Assembly (NCBI RefSeq): GCF_900129275.1
Contig: NZ_FQUX01000002.1
Location: 375,795-439,794 of the forward strand
DNA length: 64,000 nt
Direction: 5' to 3'
DNA from: Arenibacter palladensis
GTDB lineage: Bacteria > Bacteroidota > Bacteroidia > Flavobacteriales > Flavobacteriaceae
Under the pieces are notes generated by a model. It saw nothing but the letters and a program-made list of their open reading frames with translations, was not told the origin of the DNA and did not search any database. This document shows positions 35,114-44,363 of the stretch, piece after piece. The position numbers and the translations under genes are program-made. The number at the start of each line of letters is the position of its first letter. The first letter of the stretch is position 1.

Positions 35114-36202
35114 ATGAATACTCTTGTCGTAATTTTATTATTCGGTTCTCTTTTATTACTCTCATTTTTATTAATAGCGAACCCAGTAAATGTCAATAAG
35201 AAGGCGAATTTTTGGTTTGGACTAGTTATATTTTTTTGGTCTTCTTTTTGGCTCGAAGAGATTCTTGTTTTGATACGTTTAGATATTCAGAGTAACCTAT
35301 TTTGGCTACCTATTCGTTTTTTTCAATTTTTAACTCCCGTTGTATTTTATTATAGTATAGCGTATTACGCTAACCCAAATTTCAGATATGGAAGAAAGGA
35401 TTTTATTCATTTTCTTTTCCCAATAATACTACTTATTGTTTTAATGGTTAACCAATTTTATAGCGACAACGCTAACCTATCATTAGTCTTAAATGCATTG
35501 GTAATTATTCAGGCTTTTTATTTTATAGTCTTGTCTTATATCAAAATCCAAAAGCACAAACAAAGAATTCGATTGTTTTCATCAAATACGTTTCAAATCG
35601 ATCTCAAATGGTTGAAGTTAATCATTCTTGCAATTTTCACCCTAGTTGCTTTTATTGGCATCTATAATTTATTATTCGTTGAAGCAGATTTAAACTTATT
35701 TGCAAATATTGTATCGTTATCAATTGTATACTTTATTGCATATAATTCACTTAAACAAAAAGAGATTTTCTTATTGGATGAAAATGAACGTAGCCTTATT
35801 ATTTCATCTGAAGAACAAACAGAAATAAATAAGAGAAAATTAATATCTGATGACGAATTAGAATCTCAAAAAGAGCATCTTATAAAACTAATGGATGATA
35901 AGAAACCTTATTTAGATTCTGAATTATCACTTGCACAATTAGCTGAATTAATGAATTTTACACCGCATCAGCTTTCCTATTTAATTAATGCTGCGTTCGA
36001 AGAAAGTTTTTTTTGGTTTGTTAATAGGTATAGAGTTCAAAGAGTAAAAGAATTGCTTTTGGATAAGGAAAATGAACATTTGACCATACTTGGCATTGCA
36101 TTTGAATCGGGCTTTAATTCAAAAACTTCGTTTAATACCACCTTCAAAAAGATTAGCGGACAAACTCCTTCAGAGTTTAAAAAAAATGGTGCAGCTTTAT
36201 AA
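35114..36202 (+). CDS. Membrane-bound AraC-type regulator
   Basis: This 362-residue protein has about seven transmembrane segments in residues 5-210 (first VVILLFGSLLLLSFLLIA) and a cytoplasmic AraC HTH domain in residues 255-360 (LSLAQLAELMNFTPHQLSYLIN, then GIAFESGFNSKTSFNTTFKK, then GQTPSEFKK). Such fusions are common in Bacteroidota and respond to membrane or extracellular signals. It is 139 bp upstream of the TonB-dependent receptor, its likely target. Confidence 0.9.
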   Translation: MNTLVVILLFGSLLLLSFLLIANPVNVNKKANFWFGLVIFFWSSFWLEEILVLIRLDIQSNLFWLPIRFFQFLTPVVFYYSIAYYANPNFRYGRKDFIHFLFPIILLIVLMVNQFYSDNANLSLVLNALVIIQAFYFIVLSYIKIQKHKQRIRLFSSNTFQIDLKWLKLIILAIFTLVAFIGIYNLLFVEADLNLFANIVSLSIVYFIAYNSLKQKEIFLLDENERSLIISSEEQTEINKRKLISDDELESQKEHLIKLMDDKKPYLDSELSLAQLAELMNFTPHQLSYLINAAFEESFFWFVNRYRVQRVKELLLDKENEHLTILGIAFESGFNSKTSFNTTFKKISGQTPSEFKKNGAAL

Positions 36203-36341
36203 AATCGAACTCCAACATTTTATTACACCCTTATTTTTAAGCACTTACGAAGTATCAAAAACAAGTTCAGTTATATAACTTCGAACATAGGCACGAACAT
36301 TCTAATCTAATTTTGTAGCTAACTTTAACTACAATTTAATT

Positions 36342-38681
36342 ATGACTAGAAATATCTTACTACTAGTATTTTCGCTTTCATTATCCATTATAAGCGCACA
36401 AGATATAACACAAAATATTAAAGGTTCAGTAATCGATAATTCATCCAAAGAAACTATACCTTTTGCTACAATAACAATAATCGGTACTGATCCGATTATA
36501 GGTACCACCTCTGATATGGATGGTAATTTTATTCTTAATAATGTTCCTATTGGCAGATATGATTTACAGATTTCTTACTTAGGTTATGAACCTATTATAG
36601 TGCCTGAAGTTATAGTTACTTCTGCTAAAGAAGTTGTTTTAACCATAGCCCTAACAGAAAGCGCATTCGCTCTAAGTGAAGTTGTTCTTAAACCAAAGCT
36701 TGTTAAAGCTAAACCTCTTAATGAAATGGCTTCAGTGAGTACACGTATGCTGAGTGTAGAAGAAGCCAATAGGTACGCAGGGGGATTTGATGACCCTGCA
36801 CGTTTAGCTTCTTCCTTTCCTGGGGTAGCTAGTAGTGTTGGCAACAATGCCATTGTAATTAGAGGGAATGCCCCAAAATATTTACAATGGAAAATTGAAG
36901 GGGTGGAAGTTTCCAACCCAAATCATTTTGCTGATTTAGGATCTTTTGGTGGTGGCGGATTAACGGCTTTGAGCAGTAATTTGCTAGCCAATTCCGATTT
37001 TTTTACAGGAGCTTTTCCTGCTGAATACAATAACGCATTGTCCGGGGTTTTCGATATAAGAATGCGAAATGGTAATAGCACAGAATTTGAACATAGTTTC
37101 GAAATTGGAGCCATTGGAATGGACTTTGCATCGGAAGGACCTTTAAGCAAAAAAAACAACGCTTCTTATCTCGTAAATTATCGATATTCAACATTAGGTC
37201 TTGTTTCATCATTGTTGCCAGATGATGCCGATGGCACAAATTATCAAGATTTATCTTTTAAATTAACGCTACCTACTAAAAAAGCTGGAATATTCTCTGT
37301 TTGGGGAATTGGATTAATAGACAAGTCCGGGTCAAAACCGGAAACTGAAACTGACAAACAAATTTATTATCAGGATATTGAAAAGCAAGATGTAAAACAG
37401 TATATGGGAGCTGTTGGTCTAAATCACAGGCTTGTTTTTGAAAATTCAGCATACTTGAACTCTACATTATCAATATCTGCCAATGGAATCGATTTAAAAA
37501 CAGATAGGTTAGACGATACCTCTCAATTACAACCTGAGAATGAAATAAACAATAAAAACTACAATATTACTTTCAAGTCTTTCATAAATAAAAAATTCAA
37601 CTCAACACACACTAATAAAACAGGAATCATGGTAAGGGGTTTAGGATATGACCTAAATCTAAAAGAAAATCAAGGAGAACCTGAAAATGGTCTAAATTCA
37701 TTAGTTGACGAAGATGGCTTTAGCTCATTAGTATCGGCATTTTCAAGTTCCTCTATTTCATTAAAAAAATGGCAACTAAATATTGGCCTAAATTCTCAAC
37801 TGTTTACATTGAATAACAGCTTTGCTCTTGAACCTCGTTTAGGACTGAATTATCAACTGAACGATAATAATGAAATAAGTTTTGGATATGGATTACACAG
37901 TAGAATGGAACCGTTAAACATTTACCTTGCCAATACCGGCAATTCTAGGTCCTACCAAGCCAACAGAAATTTGGATTTTTCAAAAGCACATCATTTCGTA
38001 ATGGCTTATGATTGGAATATTAATGAAAAATTACATTTAAAAATAGAACCCTATTTTCAATATCTATTTAATATTCCTGTAATAGAAAACAGTACTGAAT
38101 CACTTATTAATTTACAAAATGATTGGTTTATCAATGATACCTATGCAAATAATGGAAAAGGTAAAAATTATGGGCTCGATCTAACTTTAGAGCAATATGT
38201 AGATAATGGATTTTATTATTTGTTCTCCGGTTCTATATTCAATTCAGAATATAAAACAGACACTAATGTTTGGTACAATACCAGATTTAATAAAAATTAC
38301 CTCCTTAATACTCTAGTTGGAAAAGAATTTAGAATTGGTAAGAAAAAACAAAGTTTACTTGGAATAAATTTAAAATTAAGCCTTCAAGGCGGTGACAGAT
38401 ATTCAAAAATTGATCCAACTGCTTCATTTATGGAGCAAGATGTTATTTACAATGAAACAACCCCTTTTACCGAGCAATCAAAGACATCTATCATATCCCA
38501 TTTTACGATCAATTATGAATGGTATAAAAAGAAATCCACACAAAAATTATCTTTAAAAATACTTAATGCAACAAACTACAAAGACTTTCAAGGTCATAGA
38601 TACAATATTAAGACCAATAAAGTGGAGGAGTTCAGAGAAGCATTAATGATACCGAATATTAGCTACAAAATATCATTCTAA
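36342..38681 (+). CDS. TonB-dependent outer membrane receptor with carboxypeptidase-regulatory domain
   Basis: This 779-residue protein has a signal peptide (residues 1-19, ending IISAQD), a CarboxypepD_reg-like domain (residues 27-105: IKGSVIDNSSKETIPFATI, DMDGNFILNNVP), a plug (about 130-240; AIVIRGNAPKYLQWKIEGVEV and LSGVFDIRMRNG) and a 22-strand-type barrel ending in IPNISYKISF. It should import an unknown nutrient using TonB energy. There is no SusD-like partner, unlike the locus at 51.5 kb. A TAATTTTG (-7-like) lies at 36308. Confidence 0.9.
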   Translation: MTRNILLLVFSLSLSIISAQDITQNIKGSVIDNSSKETIPFATITIIGTDPIIGTTSDMDGNFILNNVPIGRYDLQISYLGYEPIIVPEVIVTSAKEVVLTIALTESAFALSEVVLKPKLVKAKPLNEMASVSTRMLSVEEANRYAGGFDDPARLASSFPGVASSVGNNAIVIRGNAPKYLQWKIEGVEVSNPNHFADLGSFGGGGLTALSSNLLANSDFFTGAFPAEYNNALSGVFDIRMRNGNSTEFEHSFEIGAIGMDFASEGPLSKKNNASYLVNYRYSTLGLVSSLLPDDADGTNYQDLSFKLTLPTKKAGIFSVWGIGLIDKSGSKPETETDKQIYYQDIEKQDVKQYMGAVGLNHRLVFENSAYLNSTLSISANGIDLKTDRLDDTSQLQPENEINNKNYNITFKSFINKKFNSTHTNKTGIMVRGLGYDLNLKENQGEPENGLNSLVDEDGFSSLVSAFSSSSISLKKWQLNIGLNSQLFTLNNSFALEPRLGLNYQLNDNNEISFGYGLHSRMEPLNIYLANTGNSRSYQANRNLDFSKAHHFVMAYDWNINEKLHLKIEPYFQYLFNIPVIENSTESLINLQNDWFINDTYANNGKGKNYGLDLTLEQYVDNGFYYLFSGSIFNSEYKTDTNVWYNTRFNKNYLLNTLVGKEFRIGKKKQSLLGINLKLSLQGGDRYSKIDPTASFMEQDVIYNETTPFTEQSKTSIISHFTINYEWYKKKSTQKLSLKILNATNYKDFQGHRYNIKTNKVEEFREALMIPNISYKISF

Positions 38682-39414
38682 ATATAAAGGTAGCGTACAA
38701 CTCAGAATAAAATTAATAGCTAGTTCTCGGCTATATTCAAAAATCTTCTCACCGTATGCATTTTTAATTCCCAGATAAATATTAACCCGCAAAACTAATC
38801 TTTGTAAAATGATTTATTATTGGTTGCACATAATCTATACCTTTTTTAGATCAGGAATATTCTGGAAAATAACTCAGCACAAAACAAATATCCAATATTG
38901 GAAAGAATTAAAAAAGATCAAATCCTTACAACATAATCTGCGATTTTCGAACCTTATTTTTATTAAACAAGCATATCAAAAAATACCTAGACAATTTAAA
39001 TTATATAGTACTTAACAGAAATGCTATCACAACAATTATATCGAAAACTCTTAAAGGCGAAATATCAATAAAATACCAAAACACCATAAGACTGGTTATC
39101 ATTTCCCAAGCAGCAAGAGCCTAGCTCCAAAAAAGCAACTGACCCAATTGTAAATTCTCAAACACTAAGGACACTATTGCAATATACATTTACAGTTTCC
39201 CGCACCTAATTCTTAAATGAATGTCCTTCTTTATAGCTATATTTTTGGCCAGTCATTTTATGCCGGTCGTAACAATAATAGGGTAGGGGAGAAATTGTAA
39301 TAACCCCATTATTTATGACTAGGCCAATAAGAAAGATTTACTAAATTAGACCTATATTGGGAATATACACACTAGTAATTATATACAATTGTTAGGTGCA
39401 ATTATCTGAAAATC
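38682..39414. other. Gene-free stretch preceding a cassette
   Basis: About 730 bp follow the TonB receptor. The left 500 bp show no gene; the one open frame (38809-39015) has no domain and very AT-biased composition. The right part is the type A spacer described separately. ACAACT at 38697-38702 could pair with AGTTGT at 31015-31020, which would make the whole Fur-to-TonB group one large cassette. Confidence 0.45.
39195..39400 (+). repeat. Type A cassette spacer
   Basis: Well-conserved copy: TTTCCCGCACCTAATTCTTA, AATAGGGTAGGGG (39277-39289), AAGATTTACTAAATTAG (39333-39349), then ACTAGTAATTATATAC and the cassette edge TTGTTAGGTGCA (39389-39400). That edge pairs perfectly with TGCACCTAACAA at 40251-40262 behind the gene. 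Confidence 0.85.
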
Positions 39415-40275
39415 ATGCAAATAAAAAAAATTAAAACTAAAGAATTTGAATTTGATTGTAGAGTTGCAGGTAATGAAGAAAACGAGCTAATAATATTTCT
39501 TCATGGATTCCCAGAAACTTCATTTATGTGGATTAATTTAATGGAAAAACTATCCTCAATAGGATATTTTTGTGTGGCACCAGATATGCGTGGTTACAGT
39601 GAAAATGCTTGTCCGAAAGGAGTAAAAAACTATACGATAAAAAAATTAAGTGACGATATTTTAAACATTGTTAATGCTGTTAATGTAAATAAATTTCATC
39701 TCATAGCTCATGATTGGGGAGCTGGAATAGGTTGGAATATTGTCTTTCATAATCCCGAAAAAATAATTAGCTGGACAGCGTTATCTGTTCCTCACTCTAG
39801 AGGTTTTAGAAAAGCTATTAAAATGGATAATGTACAAAGAAAAAAGAGTCGTTACATAGGATGGTTCTTATTCCCTATTATTCCGGAAATAATGCTACGG
39901 AAAAATGATTTTGAAAAATTCAGAAAATTATGGAAACACAGCTCACCTGAAGAACTGAATAATTATCTTTCTGTTTTTCGAAGAAAGTATACATTAACAG
40001 CTGCATTAAATTATTACAGAGCGAATTTTAGAAATGGAAAACATCAACCTGTTGGAGATATTGTAACACCCACTCTATTTATATGGGGAAAAAAAGATTT
40101 AGCAATTGGCAAAGTTGCCGCCGAAAGTAATCATAAGTATATGAAAGGTGATTATAAATTTCTAGAATTGAATGGAGGTCATTGGCTAATTCAATCAAAT
40201 TATTTAGAAGTAGAAAAAGCTATTATTGAACATTTAACTAAATATAAAACTGCACCTAACAATGTATCCTATTGA
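39415..40275 (+). CDS. Alpha/beta hydrolase (epoxide hydrolase/haloalkane dehalogenase-like)
   Basis: This 286-residue enzyme has the HGFPETSFMW oxyanion segment (about residue 29), the nucleophile elbow HDWGAG with Asp as nucleophile (about residue 104), a cap domain (130-205), the acid in FIWGKKDLAIG and the catalytic histidine in NGGHWL. The Asp nucleophile points to epoxide hydrolase or dehalogenase chemistry rather than esterase. The last codons (APNNVSY) are encoded by the cassette edge at 40251-40262, so the gene end is formed by the recombination-like site. Confidence 0.9.
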   Translation: MQIKKIKTKEFEFDCRVAGNEENELIIFLHGFPETSFMWINLMEKLSSIGYFCVAPDMRGYSENACPKGVKNYTIKKLSDDILNIVNAVNVNKFHLIAHDWGAGIGWNIVFHNPEKIISWTALSVPHSRGFRKAIKMDNVQRKKSRYIGWFLFPIIPEIMLRKNDFEKFRKLWKHSSPEELNNYLSVFRRKYTLTAALNYYRANFRNGKHQPVGDIVTPTLFIWGKKDLAIGKVAAESNHKYMKGDYKFLELNGGHWLIQSNYLEVEKAIIEHLTKYKTAPNNVSY

Positions 40276-40573
40276 AAAGCACTAGTCCATCCCGATAATT
40301 ATATGGACCTCAATTTCAAGATTTTATATTTTATCATGCCTGCACCTAAGATGTTCTGTGCGGTTTCCCGCACTTACTTCTTAAATAAATGTCTTTCTAT
40401 ATAGTTATATTTTTGGCCAGTCACTTTATGCTAGTCGTAACAAAAATAGGGTAGGGGAGAAATTGTGACAACCTCTTAATTTATAATTAGGTCACAAAAA
40501 AGATTTACTAAATTAGACCTATAAAGGAAATATATTTCACAACTATATCCACTAGTTGTAGCCAATTTAAAAA
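40251..40573 (+). repeat. Type A cassette spacer
   Basis: This full copy includes the GAAAAGCACTAGTCCATCCC left part, a GTCCAT...ATGGAC hairpin, GCGGTTTCCCGC, AATAGGGTAGGGG (40445-40457), AAGATTTACTAAATTAG (40500-40516) and ACAACTA...TAGTTGT ending in GTTGTAGCC. The left edge overlaps the coding end of the hydrolase. Confidence 0.88.
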
Positions 40574-40574
40574 T

Positions 40575-41120
40575 ATGGGGAAGAAATTAGATTTTATTAC
40601 CACCGAACTGCAAGAATTCATTGCAAATCAAAAACTATTTTTTGTAGGAACAGCTTCCATTGATGGGAGAGTTAATGTGTCTCCAAAAGGTACCGACTCA
40701 TTTAGAGTTATTAGTAAGAACAAAATTGTTTGGTTGAACTTAACAGGAAGTGGAAATGAAACCGCTGCGCATTTATTAAAGAATAATAGAATGACTATTA
40801 TGTTCTGCGCTTTTGAAGGGAAACCTTTGATTTTAAGACTGTACGGAGAAGCAAAGATTTACCATAAAAGAGATAGTGAATTTCACAAATATTACAATAT
40901 GTTCCCTGAGAATGTAGGTGCCCGACAGATTATCGAAATGGAAGTGGATTTGGTTCAAACTTCTTGCGGCTTTGCGGTGCCCTTTATGGATTTCAAAGAA
41001 GAACGCACAACTTTAAATTCATGGGCGGCAAAACAAGGTGAGGACAAAATTCAAGAATATTGGAAAAACAAAAACAGCATAAGTATTGATGGATTTGAAA
41101 CGAAAATCCTTGACGATTAA
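40575..41120 (+). CDS. Pyridoxamine 5'-phosphate oxidase family flavoprotein
   Basis: This 181-residue protein has the split-barrel FMN-binding fold: FFVGTASIDGRVNVSPKG (residues 22-39), IVWLNLTGSGNETAAHLLKN, and RMTIMFCAFEGKPLILRLYG. These match the PNPOx-like family of general FMN or F420-type reductases rather than true PdxH, whose substrate-binding C-terminus is absent. It probably reduces a small molecule in the cytoplasm; the substrate is unknown. It is a single cassette, with weak edge pairing (TTGTA before, TACAA after). Confidence 0.85.
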   Translation: MGKKLDFITTELQEFIANQKLFFVGTASIDGRVNVSPKGTDSFRVISKNKIVWLNLTGSGNETAAHLLKNNRMTIMFCAFEGKPLILRLYGEAKIYHKRDSEFHKYYNMFPENVGARQIIEMEVDLVQTSCGFAVPFMDFKEERTTLNSWAAKQGEDKIQEYWKNKNSISIDGFETKILDD

Positions 41121-41355
41121 AAACCATTTACAAGATGCTATAAATCATAGCTAGTGATTATTAAATCGCAAGGTGTGCACATATTTGCAAAGTGCGCCAA
41201 TTTTTTTGATTTGGCTTTTAAAATAAAAATAATTACAAAACCCGCCTGTACCAAAAAGACACCTTCGGGCAGGCAATATGCTTTAGCTTCGTACGCAGAC
41301 GGAAACGAAAAATTTCCTCACTTCCGCAATACGTTTAGCTCAGGCGTTAGCAACT
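41121..41355 (+). repeat. Type B cassette spacer (attC-like, highly structured)
   Basis: After the gene come ACAAGATGCTATAAATCATA, a GTTTGCACA-like arm, the hairpin GCCAATTTTTTTGATTTGGC, GCCTGTACC paired with GGGCAGGC, and the closing ACGTTTAGCTCAGGCGTTAG. GTTAGCAACT at its right edge (41346-41355) pairs with AGTTGCTAAC at 42355-42364. A 73-codon frame runs through it but is a by-product of the repeat. Confidence 0.75.
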
Positions 41356-41374
41356 ATTACAAAACACTCTTTTA

Positions 41375-42352
41375 ATGACAAAGATTTCACTTAGTATTAT
41401 TTTGATGTGCTATCTTTTAGTTTCTACTAAGAGTTATGCACAAAAAAACTATTTGAACTACCATTCTAAAGTTATTGAATGCGAACAGTTAATTGTGGAA
41501 GGAAAATACACTTCTGCAACTAATAAGTTTGACTCTCTATTTAAAGAGTTCGATTTCTTGTTTCTAAGAGATATCAAAATTGCTACAGAACTCAGCGTAT
41601 TTGAAAAAGATTATAAAGCAGCATTGAATTTTATTAAACTTGGATTCAAGTATGGATGGACAATTGAGAGTATCAACAAAAAAGACAACTTAAAATTTTT
41701 AAAAGAACAACAGGAATGGCCTCAAATCATTGCAGTATACGATTCCATTCACAATATTTACTTGTCAAGACTAAACCTTCAACTTAAAAAACAAGTCTAT
41801 GAGATGTTTAAAAAAGATCAAAAAAAAGCTTTTGGAGCATTACTTAGAATTGGACAAAAATCTAAAAGAAAATACTCTGAAAATAAATTTGCCCCACATA
41901 GTGAACGTCAGATGGAAAAATTAGAGATAATTTTAAATGAATATGGTTATCCTGGAGAACGACTTATAGGGAATAATTTGTGGTGTTCAGTGATTTTAAG
42001 CCATCACAACTCAATATCAGTAAGTTATAATTCTAAAGATACAATATACGCTCAATTAAAGCCGAAATTATTGAATGCGTTGAAAAAAGGTGAAATATCA
42101 CCATATGAATTCGCTCAAATAGAAGACTGGCAAATTGCAGCTTTAAATGACCATAAATTAACATCTTATGGCTTTCTTGGAACTATTCCAGACGATATAA
42201 TTCTTGAAACTATAAATAAGAATAGAGCTGATATTGGACTTAGAAGCATTGAGCTAAGAAATAATTTAATAGATGTTGAAAATAAGACAGGAATTAACTT
42301 ATATCTACCCAAAGGATGGCAGAATGGAAAAATAATAATTAAAGAAAAATAA
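41375..42352 (+). CDS. Exported DUF6624-like protein
   Basis: This 325-residue protein has a signal peptide (residues 1-22, ending KSYAQK), a helical region with TPR-like spacing (about 25-120) and a C-terminal domain (150-300) resembling DUF6624, with LWCSVILSHHNS, LLNALKKGEISPYEFAQIEDW and RSIELRNNL. The function of DUF6624 is unknown. Single cassette with 10-bp edge complementarity. Confidence 0.65.
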   Translation: MTKISLSIILMCYLLVSTKSYAQKNYLNYHSKVIECEQLIVEGKYTSATNKFDSLFKEFDFLFLRDIKIATELSVFEKDYKAALNFIKLGFKYGWTIESINKKDNLKFLKEQQEWPQIIAVYDSIHNIYLSRLNLQLKKQVYEMFKKDQKKAFGALLRIGQKSKRKYSENKFAPHSERQMEKLEIILNEYGYPGERLIGNNLWCSVILSHHNSISVSYNSKDTIYAQLKPKLLNALKKGEISPYEFAQIEDWQIAALNDHKLTSYGFLGTIPDDIILETINKNRADIGLRSIELRNNLIDVENKTGINLYLPKGWQNGKIIIKEK

Positions 42353-42354
42353 AC

Positions 42355-42667
42355 AGTTGCTAACACGGTGTCCCATGAAAAGCACTAGTCCATCCCCATA
42401 ATTATCTGGACCTCAATCCCAAGTTTCTATTTTTTGTCAGTCTGCACCTAAGATGTTATTGGCTGTTTCCCGCAACTTCCAATTCCAGGAATTAATTTTC
42501 TTTATATGCATATTTTAGACAAGACAATGAAGGTCCGAATTGACAAAAATAGGGTAGGGGTAAGTAAGGATTATAGGCCACTAAATAAATAACTAGACCA
42601 ATAAAAAGATTTACTAAATTAGGCATATAAAAGATATATAGTCGATGACTATATCCAATTTTTGCAG
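42355..42667 (+). repeat. Type A cassette spacer
   Basis: Full copy with GAAAAGCACTAGTCCATCCC, GTTTCCCGCA, AATAGGGTAGGGG (42548-42560), AAGATTTACTAAATTAG (42606-42622) and the 17-bp palindrome TATAGTCGATGACTATA. It ends in TTTTGCAG (42660-42667), which pairs with CTGCAAAA at 44061-44068. Confidence 0.88.
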
Positions 42668-42695
42668 TTGCAATATGACTAAATTAGTTAACCAT

Positions 42696-43496
42696 ATGAA
42701 AAATTTATTTTTTTTATTGTTTTTTTTGACTTTTCAATTATTTAGTCAAAATAACCCCGAATTCTTCGACATGCCAACTGCTCAAAAGGTTTTAAACCAA
42801 GTAAAAGGCAAAGATAAAGCGGACACCTACATTCAACAGTGTGCTACATTATCACGTTTGTCTAGAATCGCATTATATCGAATGAGTGATTTTGAAGAGC
42901 TAGAAGACAATGTTCTTATGGCAGCAAAAAAGAAACAGAATGAAGAATATATTACTTTTTACAAAGAGGTTCGTCAAAGATATAGTAACGAAATTAAATC
43001 TTTAGAGCTAGATAAAAATGCTAAAGATTGGGATGCAACGATAGGCAATTTTTCAAATAATGAAGAGTTTCAAAAAAATATTATAAACACTTTATTTAAC
43101 GAAAGGGCTAAAAACCAATACAACAATGTATTTTCTCGAAGAGAACAGCACAACAAAAAATTAAAAGATGCCAATGAAGAGAAACAAAAAGAAAAGTCAA
43201 ATGCTATTTTTAATAACATTTTGGCACATGGTTTCTTTTGGATAGTAATGTTTTCATTTCTAATTTTTGGAGCTATATTAACAATTCGCGGTTATAATTG
43301 GAGAAAAAGATTATTAAAATATGAATTTGAAAATACAACATCTGGTGGAGTTGTAGGGTTTGATGATTTTGGAAAAGCACAAAAACACAGTTCTAACAAA
43401 ACCTTTTCAGGAATTTTAATTTTTATTGGTGTAGTTATTTTTATGATTGCATTACTTTTAATAAATATTACAATTGTTAACAATAAACTGTTCTAA
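42696..43496 (+). CDS. Hypothetical exported protein with C-terminal membrane segment
   Basis: I do not recognise this protein. ATG 42696 gives a signal peptide (MKNLFFLLFFLTFQLFSQ) and 266 residues; the longer start at 42645 lies in the spacer repeat. Residues 60-175 are charged and helical. Hydrophobic segments at about 182-203 (FFWIVMFSFLIFGAILTI) and 240-262 flank a short loop with GGVVGFDDFGKAQ. It is probably an inner-membrane protein with a periplasmic helical domain. The next gene overlaps its end by 23 bp, so the two form one cassette. Confidence 0.65.
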   Translation: MKNLFFLLFFLTFQLFSQNNPEFFDMPTAQKVLNQVKGKDKADTYIQQCATLSRLSRIALYRMSDFEELEDNVLMAAKKKQNEEYITFYKEVRQRYSNEIKSLELDKNAKDWDATIGNFSNNEEFQKNIINTLFNERAKNQYNNVFSRREQHNKKLKDANEEKQKEKSNAIFNNILAHGFFWIVMFSFLIFGAILTIRGYNWRKRLLKYEFENTTSGGVVGFDDFGKAQKHSSNKTFSGILIFIGVVIFMIALLLINITIVNNKLF

Positions 43497-44052
43497 TTCA
43501 AATAAATACATAATAAAAAGAACAATTTCAAACCTAGCCTGTTGCATGATAATTTCTATGTCATTTGCGCAAACTACTAATATTTTTGATGAAGTTGGTG
43601 AAATCAGTCCAAATCCATTTGTCACTGAAGTCAATGGTACAAGTATGGAACTTTATAACAACACCTTAAAATGGATTAAACTTAATTATAATTACCCCGA
43701 TGAAGTTATAGCCAGCAAAATTGAAGGTGAGTTTATTAGAATTTCAGGTACAGAGGAGGTAAAAGGAACAGATGATATGGTTTATACAATTGAGATTGAC
43801 TTCAAAGACAATAGGTACAGAACTACCTTAACAAAAACTAATCATGCTGATGAAAAAAATGGGAAAACTATTGTAAATTCAATCGAATTATTGACTCCAG
43901 ACCCTAAATATGGGAAATCGCAAAAAATAATTGACCTTCACAAAGAGATTTATCAGCCATGGCTTAATGAAACATTGAATATTTTGAATAGATTCAACCT
44001 TTCACTATATAATTATTTATCCGGAAAAACCGACAAAAAAGATGATTGGTAA
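43474..44052 (+). CDS. DUF4468-like exported protein
   Basis: This 192-residue protein has a signal-like start (KYIIKRTISNLACCMIISMSFAQ) and a DUF4468-type domain with a TBP-like fold (residues 50-145: SMELYNNTLKWIKLNYNYPDEVIASK, then VYTIEIDFKDNRYRTTL). The first plausible start is TTG 43474, inside the end of the previous gene; ATG 43546 would cut the signal peptide. The function is unknown. The pair 42696-44052 behaves as a two-gene cassette. Confidence 0.65.
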   Translation: MLTINCSNSNKYIIKRTISNLACCMIISMSFAQTTNIFDEVGEISPNPFVTEVNGTSMELYNNTLKWIKLNYNYPDEVIASKIEGEFIRISGTEEVKGTDDMVYTIEIDFKDNRYRTTLTKTNHADEKNGKTIVNSIELLTPDPKYGKSQKIIDLHKEIYQPWLNETLNILNRFNLSLYNYLSGKTDKKDDW

Positions 44053-44053
44053 T

Positions 44054-44350
44054 ATACTGGCTGCAAAACCGTATCCTATCCAACCCTCTATAGTTTTACA
44101 TACTCAAATACCGCAAATATAATTAGCACTATGCCCTTTGCGGTTTCCCGCAATTTACTTTTCAAAGAATTGTTTTTCTTTAGTTCTAAAAATTTAACCA
44201 ACGAATAGCGCCCAGACCCCACAAAATAGGGTAGGGGACAGCAGAGCTATAAGCCATTAAATTAATAACCAGGCTATCTAAAAAGATTTACTAAATTAGG
44301 CATATAATAGGAATATAAGCACTAGTTACTATATACAATTGTTGCCAGTA
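44054..44350 (+). repeat. Type A cassette spacer
   Basis: Copy with GCGGTTTCCCGCAATTTACT, AATAGGGTAGGGG (44225-44237), AAGATTTACTAAATTAG (44283-44299), ACTAGTTACTATATAC and the edge TTGTTGCCAGTA (44339-44350). The edge pairs perfectly with TACTGGCAACAA at 45241-45252. The left part differs from the other copies. Confidence 0.85.
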
Positions 44351-44363
44351 ATTTGAAGAAACA

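Noticed and set aside
38809..39015. 68-codon frame after the TonB receptor
   Set aside because: Strong AT-driven composition, no domain, and a position in decayed spacer sequence.
41154..41375. 73-codon frame upstream of the DUF6624-like gene
   Set aside because: It lies entirely inside the type B spacer and follows its hairpins; it is a by-product of the repeat.
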